Program-made: the position numbers and the translations under genes
NCBI GenBank assembly: GCA_046734455.1
Contig: JBKPRJ010000001.1
Coordinates: 1-58,694, forward strand
Length of the DNA: 58,694 nucleotides
Source of the DNA: DATEOR01 sp046734455
GTDB lineage: Bacteria > Actinomycetota > Thermoleophilia > Gaiellales > Gaiellaceae
Direction: 5' to 3'
Shown: in pieces, positions 15,372 to 24,250 of the stretch
How positions within the stretch are numbered: position 1 is the stretch's first letter
Layout of the letters: the number at the start of each line of letters is the position of its first letter
The notes under the pieces: generated by a model
Database searches by the model: none
The model's input: only the letters and a program-made list of their open reading frames with translations
What the model was told of the DNA's origin: nothing

Positions 15372-16990
15372 GCGGGGCTCGCGGTCGCCGGGCGGGCACT
15401 TTGAGTGCCCGGGTCGATGCTGCGCACGTTCTCGGCCTGGTACTCGGCCAGCAGTTCCTTCTCGCGCTCGAAACGGGGGAAGAAGGCCGCGACGACGCCC
15501 GCGCCGACGAGCACGGCGAGGATCCCGGCCAGGTACGCCCATTGGTCTCCCTGCAAAAACGCGGTCTTCGCGGCCACGGTGATCTGGCTGGCGTCCTGCG
15601 GGTACTGCTGGGCGACGGCCTCCGCACCGTCGAACGACTTCGTCAACTCGCCTGCGACATTTTCCGAGATGTACGTGCTCGAGGATGCGACCGCCGCCGA
15701 CGCGGCCGAAACGTAGCCGGCGGTCAAAAGCGCGCCGAAGATCGACTGCATCACGGCGCCGCCGAGATCGCGTTGGAGGTCGGCGGTTCCCGACGCCATA
15801 CCCGCGCGACGGACAGGCACGCATCCGGTCAGCGAATGCGAAGCCGGCGTTCCGGCGAGCCCGACTCCGATGCCGACGAGCGCGTACCCGAGCCCAACCT
15901 TCCAGTACGCAATGTCCTCCTTCCAGAGCAACAGCATCGTGAGGAAGCCGAGGAGGACAAAGACGTAGCCGAAAAGAAGGGTGAACCGGGCGCCGCGCAC
16001 CTCGACGAGCTTCGCCGAGCGGGGCGCGACGAGCACCATGAAAACCGCCGCCGGAAGGATCGAAAGCCCGGCTTCCAGCGTGGAGTAGCCAAGCACGTTC
16101 TGGAGGAACTGCTGGCCGATGAACATGGCGCCCATCAACGAGCCGAAGACGATGATGCCGGCGCAGGCAGCAACCCAGAACGGCGGGCGCGCGGCAACGT
16201 CCAGGTCGTAGAGCGGGTTCGGAGCCCGTCGCTGGCGTATGTAGAAGAACACGAGCGCGAGAAGCGAGACGAGAGCGAGCACGATCGTGATCGTGCCCTT
16301 GTTGGGCACCGGCGCGAAGTTGATCGAGAGGATGAGCGCGCCGACGAGGACGAGGGACAGGACTCCCCCAAAGTTGTCGACGGGCTCTGTGCCCTCGTTC
16401 ACGTGGGAGGGAACGAGCAGCATTGCCATGACGATTGCGACCACGGCGAGTGGAAGCGTCAAGAGGAAAACCGAGCCCCACCAGAAGTGCTCGAGGAGAA
16501 GCCCGGACAAGAGCGGCCCGAGCGCGGCGATCGCGCCGCCGATGCCCGACCACAGGGCGATCGCCTTCGTCCTTCCGGGCCCCGTCCAGAGCGCGGTGAT
16601 CAGGGCAAGCGTCGTCGGGTACGCCATGCCGGCGGCGATGCCGCCACCGATCCGGGCGAAGATCAGCACGATGTCCGAGGGCGCCCAGGCGGCGACGAGC
16701 GAAGCCGGGATCGCCAACACGGTGCCGGCAACGAGCATGAGCTTGCGGCCGTAGCGGTCTCCGAGCGCGCCGAGCCAAAGCACAGAGCAGGCGAGACCGA
16801 GCGAGTATCCGACTGCCACGAGATCGAGCGCCGTCTGGCTCGAGTCGAAGTGCGCGCCAATGGAGGGTAGCGCGACGTTCGCCACCGCCAGGTTCAGGTT
16901 CGCCACCGCTGCGACGAGGATGAGCGCCGTCAGGACCAGCCCGCCGCGCTCGGGCGCGCCCATCCCCTGCTCGTCGCGAACTGCGCTCAT
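15368..16990 (-). CDS. MFS transporter, DHA2 (EmrB/QacA) 14-TMS family
   Basis: A 540-residue proton-driven efflux transporter. Fourteen transmembrane segments can be counted, with the DHA2 features: the loop motif A GALGDRYGRKLML after segment 2, and motif C-like GPLLSGLLLEHFWWGSVFLL. The C-terminus is a polar tail (RFEREKELLAEYQAENVRSI). It starts at ATG 16990 and leads a three-gene run with 4-bp stop-start overlaps to the channel-like and DUF4337-like genes. Substrate unknown; the family exports drugs, dyes or lipids. Confidence 0.93.
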   Translation of the reverse strand: MSAVRDEQGMGAPERGGLVLTALILVAAVANLNLAVANVALPSIGAHFDSSQTALDLVAVGYSLGLACSVLWLGALGDRYGRKLMLVAGTVLAIPASLVAAWAPSDIVLIFARIGGGIAAGMAYPTTLALITALWTGPGRTKAIALWSGIGGAIAALGPLLSGLLLEHFWWGSVFLLTLPLAVVAIVMAMLLVPSHVNEGTEPVDNFGGVLSLVLVGALILSINFAPVPNKGTITIVLALVSLLALVFFYIRQRRAPNPLYDLDVAARPPFWVAACAGIIVFGSLMGAMFIGQQFLQNVLGYSTLEAGLSILPAAVFMVLVAPRSAKLVEVRGARFTLLFGYVFVLLGFLTMLLLWKEDIAYWKVGLGYALVGIGVGLAGTPASHSLTGCVPVRRAGMASGTADLQRDLGGAVMQSIFGALLTAGYVSAASAAVASSSTYISENVAGELTKSFDGAEAVAQQYPQDASQITVAAKTAFLQGDQWAYLAGILAVLVGAGVVAAFFPRFEREKELLAEYQAENVRSIDPGTQSARPATASPA

Positions 16991-16999
16991 CGGTCCACC

Positions 17000-18196
17000 C
17001 TAATTCGCGGGCACGAATCGGGAAACCGGAGACCTGGTTACGCCGAACGAGACGATCCCCAAGGCAACGGCAATTCCCGCACTGATCCCGTAGATCGTCG
17101 CAAGCGAGACGCCGTGGTCGAGAAGCGGGCCGACTCCGAAGGCCGCGACCCCGTAGCCGAACTGGTAGAAGGCGATCACTCCTCCTGCAAGGCCGGCCGC
17201 AAAGGCCGAGAGCTCATCCTGCCCGAACCCGATCGTGAGCGGCAGGAGCGCCGAGCACCCCAGGCCGGCTATGCCAAACGCCATGATTCCCGCCGAAGTC
17301 GACCCATCTGGCAGGAGGGAGATGACAACGAAGATGACGGCCAGCAAGAACGGGAGGACGTGGTACGTGGTGCGCAACGGGAGCCAGCGGTCGACCGCTG
17401 TGAAGGCGACACGTCCAACCGTCACCATTGCCCAGAAGGTGGTCAGCGCGACCGCGGCCGTCGTCGTCGAGGCGCCAAGCTCGCTCGTCATGTCGAGCTG
17501 GGACCAGTTTCCGTTTACTGTCTCGCATATCCCGTAGAGCGCGGCAAAGGCCGCATACACCCAGAACCGGCCAGGGATTCCAGTCGTTGATGGGGCCCTC
17601 CCGGCGGTCGGCAGGGCTCCAGCCTGCAGAGGGAGCGGCAAGCTCCTCAACACCAGGATGGCGAGGAGAACCGCGGAGGTGAGCGGAAGGCCCCACCAGA
17701 AGCCGAGCCCGACGAAGATCGCCGCGAAGACCGGCGCGAGCGCAGTTCCAAGTCCAAGGAGGGCATTCAGGACAAGCACCGACGATGCGAAGCCCTCGGG
17801 ATGGAAGGCCGCCGTCAGGGTGTTCAACACCGGGACAGTCAGGCCGAAGCCCGCGCCGAGAAAGGCCGTCGCCAGAAGGAGAACTGGAAACGCGACGGAT
17901 GTGTTCGACTCGAAGAATTGGCTGAGGATGAGCAGGGCCATCGAGGCCAGCCCGAAGCAGAGGCCAGCAACGTAGATCTGCTTCGTGCCCCGCCGGTTCG
18001 TGAGCGAGGCGGCGAGCAGTGACGCTGTGATCGCCGTCGCCACCTGCGGGAGGAAGAGCAGCCCGTACTGCGTGTTCGAAAGGTCGTACTCGTCGGGGTC
18101 CGTGAAGATCGTGCTCGCAGCAGGAAACGTCACGAGCACGACTCCCTGGACGGCCCCGGCGGCGTAGACGATGGAGTTCTCGGCACGGGTGGCCAC
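17000..18196 (-). CDS. MFS transporter, 12-TMS
   Basis: A 398-residue major facilitator with twelve predicted transmembrane segments. Seen: VVLVTFPAASTIFTDPDEY with an acidic loop in the first helix region, LTNRRGTKQIYVAGLCFGLA as the loop 2-3 motif and a central loop around residues 190-205. GTG 18196. It resembles sugar or fosmidomycin-type MFS proteins but the substrate is not clear. It is 9 bp upstream of the DHA2 gene on the same strand, so could be co-transcribed with it. The 101-bp region ahead of it carries an operator-like element shared with the zwf operon. Confidence 0.88.
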   Translation of the reverse strand: MATRAENSIVYAAGAVQGVVLVTFPAASTIFTDPDEYDLSNTQYGLLFLPQVATAITASLLAASLTNRRGTKQIYVAGLCFGLASMALLILSQFFESNTSVAFPVLLLATAFLGAGFGLTVPVLNTLTAAFHPEGFASSVLVLNALLGLGTALAPVFAAIFVGLGFWWGLPLTSAVLLAILVLRSLPLPLQAGALPTAGRAPSTTGIPGRFWVYAAFAALYGICETVNGNWSQLDMTSELGASTTTAAVALTTFWAMVTVGRVAFTAVDRWLPLRTTYHVLPFLLAVIFVVISLLPDGSTSAGIMAFGIAGLGCSALLPLTIGFGQDELSAFAAGLAGGVIAFYQFGYGVAAFGVGPLLDHGVSLATIYGISAGIAVALGIVSFGVTRSPVSRFVPAN

Positions 18197-18220
18197 GTCG
18201 CCCGCGAGTTTCGTGCATCG

Positions 18221-18263
18221 CTAGGTGAGCACGCAGCCGATGCCGGGGTTCACCTGGGTGAAC
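18221..18263 (-). promoter_or_regulatory. Operator-like element upstream of the MFS gene
   Basis: An inverted repeat GTTCACC TG GGTGAAC at 18248-18263 is followed, 17 bases nearer to the gene, by GCTCACCTAG on the minus strand (18230-18221). The same 10-mer and a similar palindrome occur in the same order ahead of the zwf operon at 20600-20643. Likely a binding site for a dimeric regulator, perhaps the LuxR-type protein encoded between them. Confidence 0.5.
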
Positions 18264-18297
18264 GTCTCGTGTCAGCTATGAGCGGACCGGCTAGATC

Positions 18298-18969
18298 TCA
18301 ACCCGAGACCAGCCGAACGACTGCGTCGATGAGGATCAACACGCCTAACGCGAGCGCGAACGCGAACGTCATGAGCTCTTCGTTTGCCGTGATCCAGGCC
18401 TTCGCGCGCTCGATCGCGTCGCCCGCACGTGATCCCAAGACGATGTAGACCGCCACCGGAATCGAGACCACGAGAGTCGAAACGGTCACGTAGAGGACCG
18501 CGAGACCAACGTTCTCGGCCGAAGTCATGTTGTCGAGAGCGATCGTGGCGGCGGCGAGGATCGTGATCGCGAAGCGCTTCGCCCCGACGCCCAAGGGCAT
18601 GCCGATGGCGAACGCAGCCGGTGGGCTCAGGCGGGACAGCCTCGCGAACAACGCCTCCGTCCGGGGGGAGCTATCGGGCTTCCGGGGGTGATGAGGAGGT
18701 CGTGCGCGTGCGGCGATGAAGAGCAACACTGCACCGGCTCCGAGCTCGAGGTAGGCCGTCGCGGCGTGGTGCCCGCTTTCGCTCAGCGCGGAGCCGATGA
18801 AGAACGCAATGACAAACGTGAGGATCTGGGCGCTGACGAACGCGACGCCGAACGCGGCGCCGTTGGCGCGGCCCCGGCCGCTGCTGACCACGACGAGAGT
18901 CGCCAGGAGCGTGACCGGGCTGGCGGTGGCCAGAAGGCCGTAGGCGAAGATTCGCGCTGCGTCGTGCAT
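18298..18969 (-). CDS. GAP/LysE-like membrane protein
   Basis: A 223-residue membrane protein with six predicted transmembrane segments, matching the GAP (Sap, sulfolipid-addressing) branch of the LysE superfamily. Seen: FAYGLLATASPVTLLATLVVV at the N-terminus, FGVAFVSAQILTFVIAFFIG, a variable basic cytoplasmic loop at about 92-110, then FAIGMPLGVGAKRFAITILAAATI. Members are linked with export of lipids or amino acids. ATG 18969. The minus-strand sequence GCTCACCGAG at 18994-18985, one base different from the element near the MFS and zwf genes, lies 15 bp upstream. Confidence 0.82.
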   Translation of the reverse strand: MHDAARIFAYGLLATASPVTLLATLVVVSSGRGRANGAAFGVAFVSAQILTFVIAFFIGSALSESGHHAATAYLELGAGAVLLFIAARARPPHHPRKPDSSPRTEALFARLSRLSPPAAFAIGMPLGVGAKRFAITILAAATIALDNMTSAENVGLAVLYVTVSTLVVSIPVAVYIVLGSRAGDAIERAKAWITANEELMTFAFALALGVLILIDAVVRLVSG

Positions 18970-19090
18970 GATCCGTCCGCATTGCTCGGTGAGCGGAGGC
19001 GCCCTTACGAGGGAGGTCTCGAACCGATCGGATTATGGCGCGGTCGGCGGTGATTGAAAGTGCCCCGCTCCTTCGAAGCCCACTGAGTCG

Positions 19091-20470
19091 TCAGATGACG
19101 CCCGTTTGGCGCGCCGTCTCGACCGCCTCGGCGCGTGAAGAGACGCCGAGCTTTCGATAGATCGACCTCGTGTGGCTGTGAATCGTGTTGTGCGAAAGGT
19201 AGAGCTCCCGGCCGATATCTCGCTCGGACAAAGTTCCCCTGAGCATTCGCAGCACGATCAGCTCGCGCTCGCTCAAGGTCAGGCCCCGCCGGCCTGCAGT
19301 TCCGTTTGGCTCCGGCTGCGCCTTCGAAGCGTGCTCGACGGCTTCTGCCATCGTTCCGTGCTCGCGGTGCCAGGTCTCTGCCCGGCGGTGGAGCGCCGGC
19401 GCGAGCCCGGGCTCGCGCCGCTCGAGCTCGACGCGAAGAAGCTGGGCGAAGAGCTGGTGGAACCGATACCACTCACGTCGATCGTCGAGCGGGACGAGAA
19501 AGAGGTTCGTTCGAGAGAGCTCGTGCAGTCGCTCCGAGCTTCCGCTGCACCCGAGCAAGGCGTCGCAGAGAGGTCCGCTTATCCTGCCGAGGACCGAGGA
19601 GCGCAGCATCAGCGTCTGAGTCTCCGCGTCGTGCGCGTTCAGCACCTCGTCGACGAGGAAGTCGACCACATGTCGGTTCTCGCCGCTGAACTTGCTCACG
19701 AACTCATGGCGATCCTCAACGGTCTGAAGCGTCAGTGCGGCCAGGTAGACGCCGGCCGGCCAGCCCTCAGTGCGGTCGACGAGGGCTTCGACGTCCTCAC
19801 GTCGGAGATTCAGCCGGAGGCGGTCGTTCAAGAGGACATCGGCCTCGTCGGGAGTGAATGCGAGCTCGGCCGCACGAAGCTCGAGGAGCTCACCGCGGGC
19901 GCGCAGCGCAGCAAGGGAAAGACCAGGCTCGCTCCGCGTCGAGATGACGAGCCTGAAGGTCGAGGAAACGTGGTCGATGAACCACGCGACGGTGTCGCGG
20001 GCTGGGCCGTTTGCGAGGCGGTGGAAATCGTCCAGGACGAGACCGGCGTCGCCGAACGAAGCAAGCGCGTTGATCAGATTCGGCAGCACGACGTCCACGA
20101 TGCGGGCCGCCCCCAGCTGCTCGGGCGAAGGCGTGCCCTCGAGCTCCGGACACGCGTCTCGGAGCGCGGCGATCACGTATGACCAGAACACCACCGGGTC
20201 GTCGTCGCCTTCGTCAAGGGCGAGCCATGCCACCGGCGCTTCCGGCGATCCGAGCGCACACCACTCCGCGAGCAGCGTCGTCTTGCCGTAGCCCGCCGGA
20301 GCGGCCACGACGGTCAGCTTGGTGCCCACAGGCGCTTGAAGTCCCACGAGGAGACGATCGCGCACGATCGTTCCCTGCCTCCCGGTCGGAGACAGCAGCT
20401 TCGTCGTCAGCAGCGGCGGTGGACGAGCCGGCTGTCGAAGCGCTTCCCCCCCGTGCAGGGTCACGCCCAT
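19091..20470 (-). CDS. LuxR-family ATPase regulator (MalT/LAL-like) lacking the TPR sensor
   Basis: A 459-residue STAND-type ATPase regulator. NTPase domain: Walker A in AAPAGYGKTTLL (about 58-68), Walker B in GLVLDDFHRL, then RLVISTRSEPGLSLAALRARGE and the winged-helix region around DRTEGWPAGVYLAALTLQ. A LuxR helix-turn-helix fills the last 60 residues (LSERELIVLRML, LYLSHNTIHSHTRSIYRKLG). MalT-type proteins are near 900 residues with a TPR-like sensor between these parts; here EHGTMAEAVEHASKA runs into the HTH after about 15 residues, so that domain is missing in frame. ATG 20470. Divergent from the zwf run, which it may control. Confidence 0.9.
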   Translation of the reverse strand: MGVTLHGGEALRQPARPPPLLTTKLLSPTGRQGTIVRDRLLVGLQAPVGTKLTVVAAPAGYGKTTLLAEWCALGSPEAPVAWLALDEGDDDPVVFWSYVIAALRDACPELEGTPSPEQLGAARIVDVVLPNLINALASFGDAGLVLDDFHRLANGPARDTVAWFIDHVSSTFRLVISTRSEPGLSLAALRARGELLELRAAELAFTPDEADVLLNDRLRLNLRREDVEALVDRTEGWPAGVYLAALTLQTVEDRHEFVSKFSGENRHVVDFLVDEVLNAHDAETQTLMLRSSVLGRISGPLCDALLGCSGSSERLHELSRTNLFLVPLDDRREWYRFHQLFAQLLRVELERREPGLAPALHRRAETWHREHGTMAEAVEHASKAQPEPNGTAGRRGLTLSERELIVLRMLRGTLSERDIGRELYLSHNTIHSHTRSIYRKLGVSSRAEAVETARQTGVI

Positions 20471-20479
20471 CTCTTCTAA

Positions 20480-20485
20480 AGGCTA
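20480..20485 (-). promoter_or_regulatory. Putative -10 box (TAGCCT) of the LuxR-type regulator
   Basis: On the minus strand TAGCCT is nine bases from ATG 20470, the same spacing as other near-leaderless starts in this window. Confidence 0.35.
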
Positions 20486-20599
20486 GCCCGCCTTCCATTT
20501 CCTGGCATACGTCGTTCGGCCGAAATCCGCCCAGGACACTCGCTGGATGCAATGTGAAAGTACGGTGAAGAGCACCGCCGAAATGCGGCAGGGTACGCG

Positions 20600-20643
20600 G
20601 TCCACCTAGGTGAATCTCTGCCGCGGCCTCGCCGCTCACCTAG
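20600..20643 (+). promoter_or_regulatory. Operator-like element upstream of the zwf operon
   Basis: A palindrome centred on CACCTAGGTG (20603-20612) is followed by GCTCACCTAG at 20634-20643. The 10-mer is identical to one ahead of the MFS gene at 18230-18221, and the palindrome-to-10-mer spacing differs by a single base (19 against 18 nt after GGTGAA). It lies in the 211-bp gap between the divergent LuxR regulator and the first gene of the sugar-oxidation run, so it could serve both. Confidence 0.5.
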
Positions 20644-20681
20644 TTCTGAGTCACGCTCGCCGAACGATGAAGGAAAGGGCG

Positions 20682-20909
20682 ATGTACCGGATCGTCGTTC
20701 GTGGAGAGCTCGACGACCGGTTCGCCTACCTCTTCAACGGCATGCGGATGGAACGGATCGAAGGCACGACAGTTCTGAACGGGCCGGTTCTGGACCAGGC
20801 GCAGCTGCATGGGTTCATCGAACGGATCGAGGAGCTCGGGCTCGAGCTTCTGAGCCTTGAGCAGGTCGTTCGGCCCTTTCGTTCCCGAGACTGGGCCGCG
20901 ACTACATGA
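20682..20909 (+). CDS. Small conserved protein, first gene of the zwf operon
   Basis: A 75-residue soluble protein I cannot assign to a characterised function. It begins MYRIVVRGELDDRFAYLF and has a beta-alpha-beta pattern, ending LELLSLEQVVRPFRSRD, which resembles a small ferredoxin-like regulatory fold; that is inference. ATG 20682 is chosen over the in-frame ATG 20667 because GGAAAGGG stands five bases before it. Its TGA overlaps the zwf ATG (ATGA), so the two are translationally coupled. Confidence 0.75.
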   Translation: MYRIVVRGELDDRFAYLFNGMRMERIEGTTVLNGPVLDQAQLHGFIERIEELGLELLSLEQVVRPFRSRDWAATT

Positions 20910-22351
20910 AAGGGATGAACGTGACTGCTGACGCACCAGCCGCAACCCCGGCGGCCCAGCCTCCGCAACTCGAAGGCCGGCCGGCGGACCGCCTCGTCAT
21001 ATTCGGGATCACTGGGGACCTCGCGAAGGTGATGACGTTCCGGTCGCTCTACCGGCTCGAGCGGCGCGGGCTCTTGGACTGCCCGATCGTCGGCGTGGCG
21101 GTCGACGATTGGAACGTCGACCAGCTCGTCGAGCGCGCGCGAGAATCGATCGTCAGCACGGGCGAGGAGCTCGACGAAGGCGTATTCATGCGCCTCGCCG
21201 AACGCTTCTCGTACGTCTCAGGCGACTTCGCGGACGACCAGACCTACGGTCGCGTGGCCGAGGCGCTCGAGGGCGCGACGCTGCCCGTCTTCTACCTCGA
21301 GATCCCTCCTTTCCTCTTCGGCCGGGTCGTAAAAGGGCTCGCCGATGCAGGCCTGACTAGGAACGCCCGCGTCGTGGTTGAGAAGCCATTCGGCCACGAT
21401 CTCGAGTCCGCGCGCTCGCTTGCGGACGAGCTCCACGCGCTGATCGACGAGTCCCAGCTCTTCCGGATCGACCACTACCTCGGAAAGATGGGCATCGACG
21501 AGATCATCTACCTGCGGTTCGCGAACGCCATGTTCGAGCCGATCTGGAACCGCAACTACGTCGCCTCGGTCCAGATCACGATGGCCGAGGACTTCGGCGT
21601 CGAGGACAGGGGCCACTTCTACGATCCGGTCGGAGCGCTCCGCGACGTCGTCGTGAACCACCTGATGCAGGTCGTCTCGCTCGCCGCGATGGAAGCCCCG
21701 GCGCGAGGCGACCCGCAGACCATCAAAGACGCCCAGGTGGGGCTCTTCCGTGCGGTCAAGGAAGCGGACCCGTCGCACTACGTGCGCGGCCAGTACGAGG
21801 GCTATCTGTCGATCGACGGCGTCGCGTCCGACTCGACCACCGAGAGCTACGTCGCCCTGCGCCTCGAGATCGAGAATTGGCGCTGGGCCGGCGTGCCTTT
21901 CTTCATCCGCGCGGGAAAGTGCCTCCCCGTCACGCAGACCGAGCTCAGACTCGTGTTCAAGCGGCCGCCTCATCTCGGCTTCAAAGCATTCGACAAGTCC
22001 ATGGAGCCGAACCAGCTCGTCGTAAAGCTCGACCCGTCGACCGGCCTTCGCACCGAGCTCGAGGCTCACCGGGCGGATGGACCCGGACAGGTTCACATGG
22101 ATCTCGAGTTCTCCGAGCAAGGGGGCGAGGGTGCCACGCCGTACGAGGTCCTCCTCCACGCTGCTCTCGTCGGCCAGAGCATCCGCTTCACCCGGCAGGA
22201 CGCGGTCGAAGAGACGTGGCGCGTCTTTCAGCCTTTGCTCGACTCGCCCCCACCGGTTCAGCCCTACGCGCCGGGCTCCTGGGGCCCGGACGAGGCGAAC
22301 CAACTCCTGTCCGGCTATGGCAGCTGGCGCGGACCGTGGGTCACGTCATGA
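20906..22351 (+). CDS. zwf: Glucose-6-phosphate 1-dehydrogenase
   Basis: Oxidises glucose 6-phosphate to 6-phosphogluconolactone with NAD(P)+, the entry to the oxidative pentose-phosphate and Entner-Doudoroff routes. The 481-residue protein has the dinucleotide site VIFGITGDLAKVM, the active-site block FRIDHYLGKMGIDEI and the catalytic-region stretch AEDFGVEDRGHFYDPVGALRD. It overlaps the upstream small gene and the downstream GH15 gene by 4 bp each. No opcA or gnd is adjacent. The N-terminal 28 residues before the Rossmann fold are Ala/Pro-rich. Confidence 0.96.
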   Translation: MKGMNVTADAPAATPAAQPPQLEGRPADRLVIFGITGDLAKVMTFRSLYRLERRGLLDCPIVGVAVDDWNVDQLVERARESIVSTGEELDEGVFMRLAERFSYVSGDFADDQTYGRVAEALEGATLPVFYLEIPPFLFGRVVKGLADAGLTRNARVVVEKPFGHDLESARSLADELHALIDESQLFRIDHYLGKMGIDEIIYLRFANAMFEPIWNRNYVASVQITMAEDFGVEDRGHFYDPVGALRDVVVNHLMQVVSLAAMEAPARGDPQTIKDAQVGLFRAVKEADPSHYVRGQYEGYLSIDGVASDSTTESYVALRLEIENWRWAGVPFFIRAGKCLPVTQTELRLVFKRPPHLGFKAFDKSMEPNQLVVKLDPSTGLRTELEAHRADGPGQVHMDLEFSEQGGEGATPYEVLLHAALVGQSIRFTRQDAVEETWRVFQPLLDSPPPVQPYAPGSWGPDEANQLLSGYGSWRGPWVTS

Positions 22352-24237
22352 GCACCGGGGCCACCACCCAGCCCGCCCCCCAGAGCGCCGCTGCCCCGTC
22401 GCCGTTCCCGCCCATCGCGGACTACGCGTTCCTGTCCAATTGCCACACGGGCGCGCTCGTCGCGGCGGACGGAGCGATCGACTGGCTCTGCTTCCCGAGC
22501 TTCGACGCGCCGAGTGTCTTTGGAAACCTGCTCGACCGCCAGGCCGGCTTCTTCCGCTTCGCGCCGTTCGGCATCAATCACCCGACGGCGCGCGCTTATG
22601 AGCCTGGCACCAACGTCCTCTTGACGACCTGGAAAACGCCATCAGGGTGGATCCAGGTGCGTGACGCCTTGACCATCGGCCCATGGGATCACGAGGACAA
22701 GGTGACGCCACACACGCGCCCCCCGGCCGACGACGACGCCGATCACATGCTCGTCCGCACGATCGAGTGCATCGAGGGGCACGTCGAGATCGAGCTCCTG
22801 TGCGAGCCAGCGTTCGACTACGGCCGTTCGGAGGCGGAGTGGACGGTGGCCGACGGCGACCCCACCTCCGCAGACGCGACGGGAGCGGGCCAAACCTTCC
22901 GCCTGAAGTCCGATCTCGCGCTCGGGATCGAGGGCGACCACGTGCGCGGCCGCCACGTCCTCCAAGCGGGCGAGCGCGCCTACTGCGCCCTTTCTTGGGC
23001 CGAAGGGCTCGCAGCCCCCGACAACTTCGAGGAAGCCGAGCAGCGGATCGCGGCCACGATTCGGTATTGGCGCGCGTGGCTCAGCACGGCTCGGATCCCC
23101 GATCACCGGCTGCGCGACCCGATTCAGCGCTCGGCCCTCACGATCAAGGGGCTCACCTACATGCCCACGGGGGCAACCGTGGCTGCGCTCACGACGTCGC
23201 TGCCGGAAACCCCGGGCGGAGAGCGAAACTGGGACTACCGCTACACCTGGATCCGAGACACGACCTTCACGCTCCAGGCGCTCCACTTCCTCAACCTCAA
23301 CTGGGAAGCGGACGAGTTCATGGAGTTCGTCGGCGACCTCGAGGCTACCGAGGACGGTTCGCTCCAGATCATGTACGGGATCGACGGGCGGCGCGACCTG
23401 ACCGAGTCGACCCTGGACGCGCTCACCGGGTACGCGGGCGCAAAGCCTGTGCGGATCGGGAACGGCGCTTTCGACCAACGCCAGAACGACGTCTTCGGCG
23501 CGGTCCTCGACTCCATCCTCCTGCACACGCGCCACAGCGGGCGCCTCCCCAGGAGGCTCTGGCCGATCGTGCAGACGCAGGCCGAGTGCGCAACGGGCGT
23601 CTGGCAGAACCCGGACCAGGGGATTTGGGAGGCGCGCGGCAAGCCACAGCACTACGTCTCGTCAAAGCTCATGTGCTGGGTCGCGCTCGACCGCGCTGCT
23701 CAGCTGGCGGAGATCCGCGGCGACCCCGAGCTTCAGGCCAAGTGGCGTGGCGTCGCGGACGAGATCCACGCCGACATCATGGAGCACGGCGTCAAGGACG
23801 GAGTGCTTCGACAGCACTACGAGACGGAAGCGCTCGACGCCTCCACACTGCTCGCGGCGATCTTCGGATTCCTTCCGGAAAGCGACGAGACCTTGAAGAC
23901 GTCGGTGAAGGCGATCGCCGAGGAGCTCACCGAGGACGGCTTTGTCCTCCGCTACAAGACGGACGAGACCGATGACGGGCTCTCCGGCAAGGAGGGCACG
24001 TTCCTCATCTGCTCCTTCTGGCTCGTGTCCGCGCTCGCGATCGTCGGCGAGCTGCAGCAGGCGCGCGACCTGATGGAGCGGCTGCTCAGAGTCGCCTCCC
24101 CGCTCGGCCTCTACGCAGAGGAGTTCGACGCGGCAACCGGGCGCCACCTCGGCAACTTCCCGCAGGCTTTCTCGCACCTCGCGCTGATCGAGGCCGGCGC
24201 GCGGATCATCGTCCCCGAGATGCTCGCGGAGTACTGA
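22348..24237 (+). CDS. Glycoside hydrolase family 15 protein (glucoamylase/trehalase type)
   Basis: A 629-residue inverting alpha-glucosidase. The N-terminal beta-sandwich begins IADYAFLSNCHTGALVAADGAIDWLCFPSFDAPSVF in two blocks; the (alpha/alpha)6 barrel has RNWDYRYTWIRDTTFTLQAL, the general-acid region GIWEARGKPQHYVSSK and the general-base region LYAEEFDAATGRHLGNFPQAFSHL. No signal peptide, so it acts in the cytoplasm, where actinobacterial members often cleave trehalose or maltodextrins to glucose. ATG 22348 overlaps the zwf stop. The link with zwf and the sugar MFS supports glucose release for oxidation. Confidence 0.93.
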   Translation: MSTGATTQPAPQSAAAPSPFPPIADYAFLSNCHTGALVAADGAIDWLCFPSFDAPSVFGNLLDRQAGFFRFAPFGINHPTARAYEPGTNVLLTTWKTPSGWIQVRDALTIGPWDHEDKVTPHTRPPADDDADHMLVRTIECIEGHVEIELLCEPAFDYGRSEAEWTVADGDPTSADATGAGQTFRLKSDLALGIEGDHVRGRHVLQAGERAYCALSWAEGLAAPDNFEEAEQRIAATIRYWRAWLSTARIPDHRLRDPIQRSALTIKGLTYMPTGATVAALTTSLPETPGGERNWDYRYTWIRDTTFTLQALHFLNLNWEADEFMEFVGDLEATEDGSLQIMYGIDGRRDLTESTLDALTGYAGAKPVRIGNGAFDQRQNDVFGAVLDSILLHTRHSGRLPRRLWPIVQTQAECATGVWQNPDQGIWEARGKPQHYVSSKLMCWVALDRAAQLAEIRGDPELQAKWRGVADEIHADIMEHGVKDGVLRQHYETEALDASTLLAAIFGFLPESDETLKTSVKAIAEELTEDGFVLRYKTDETDDGLSGKEGTFLICSFWLVSALAIVGELQQARDLMERLLRVASPLGLYAEEFDAATGRHLGNFPQAFSHLALIEAGARIIVPEMLAEY

Positions 24238-24250
24238 GCGGAGACTTCGA

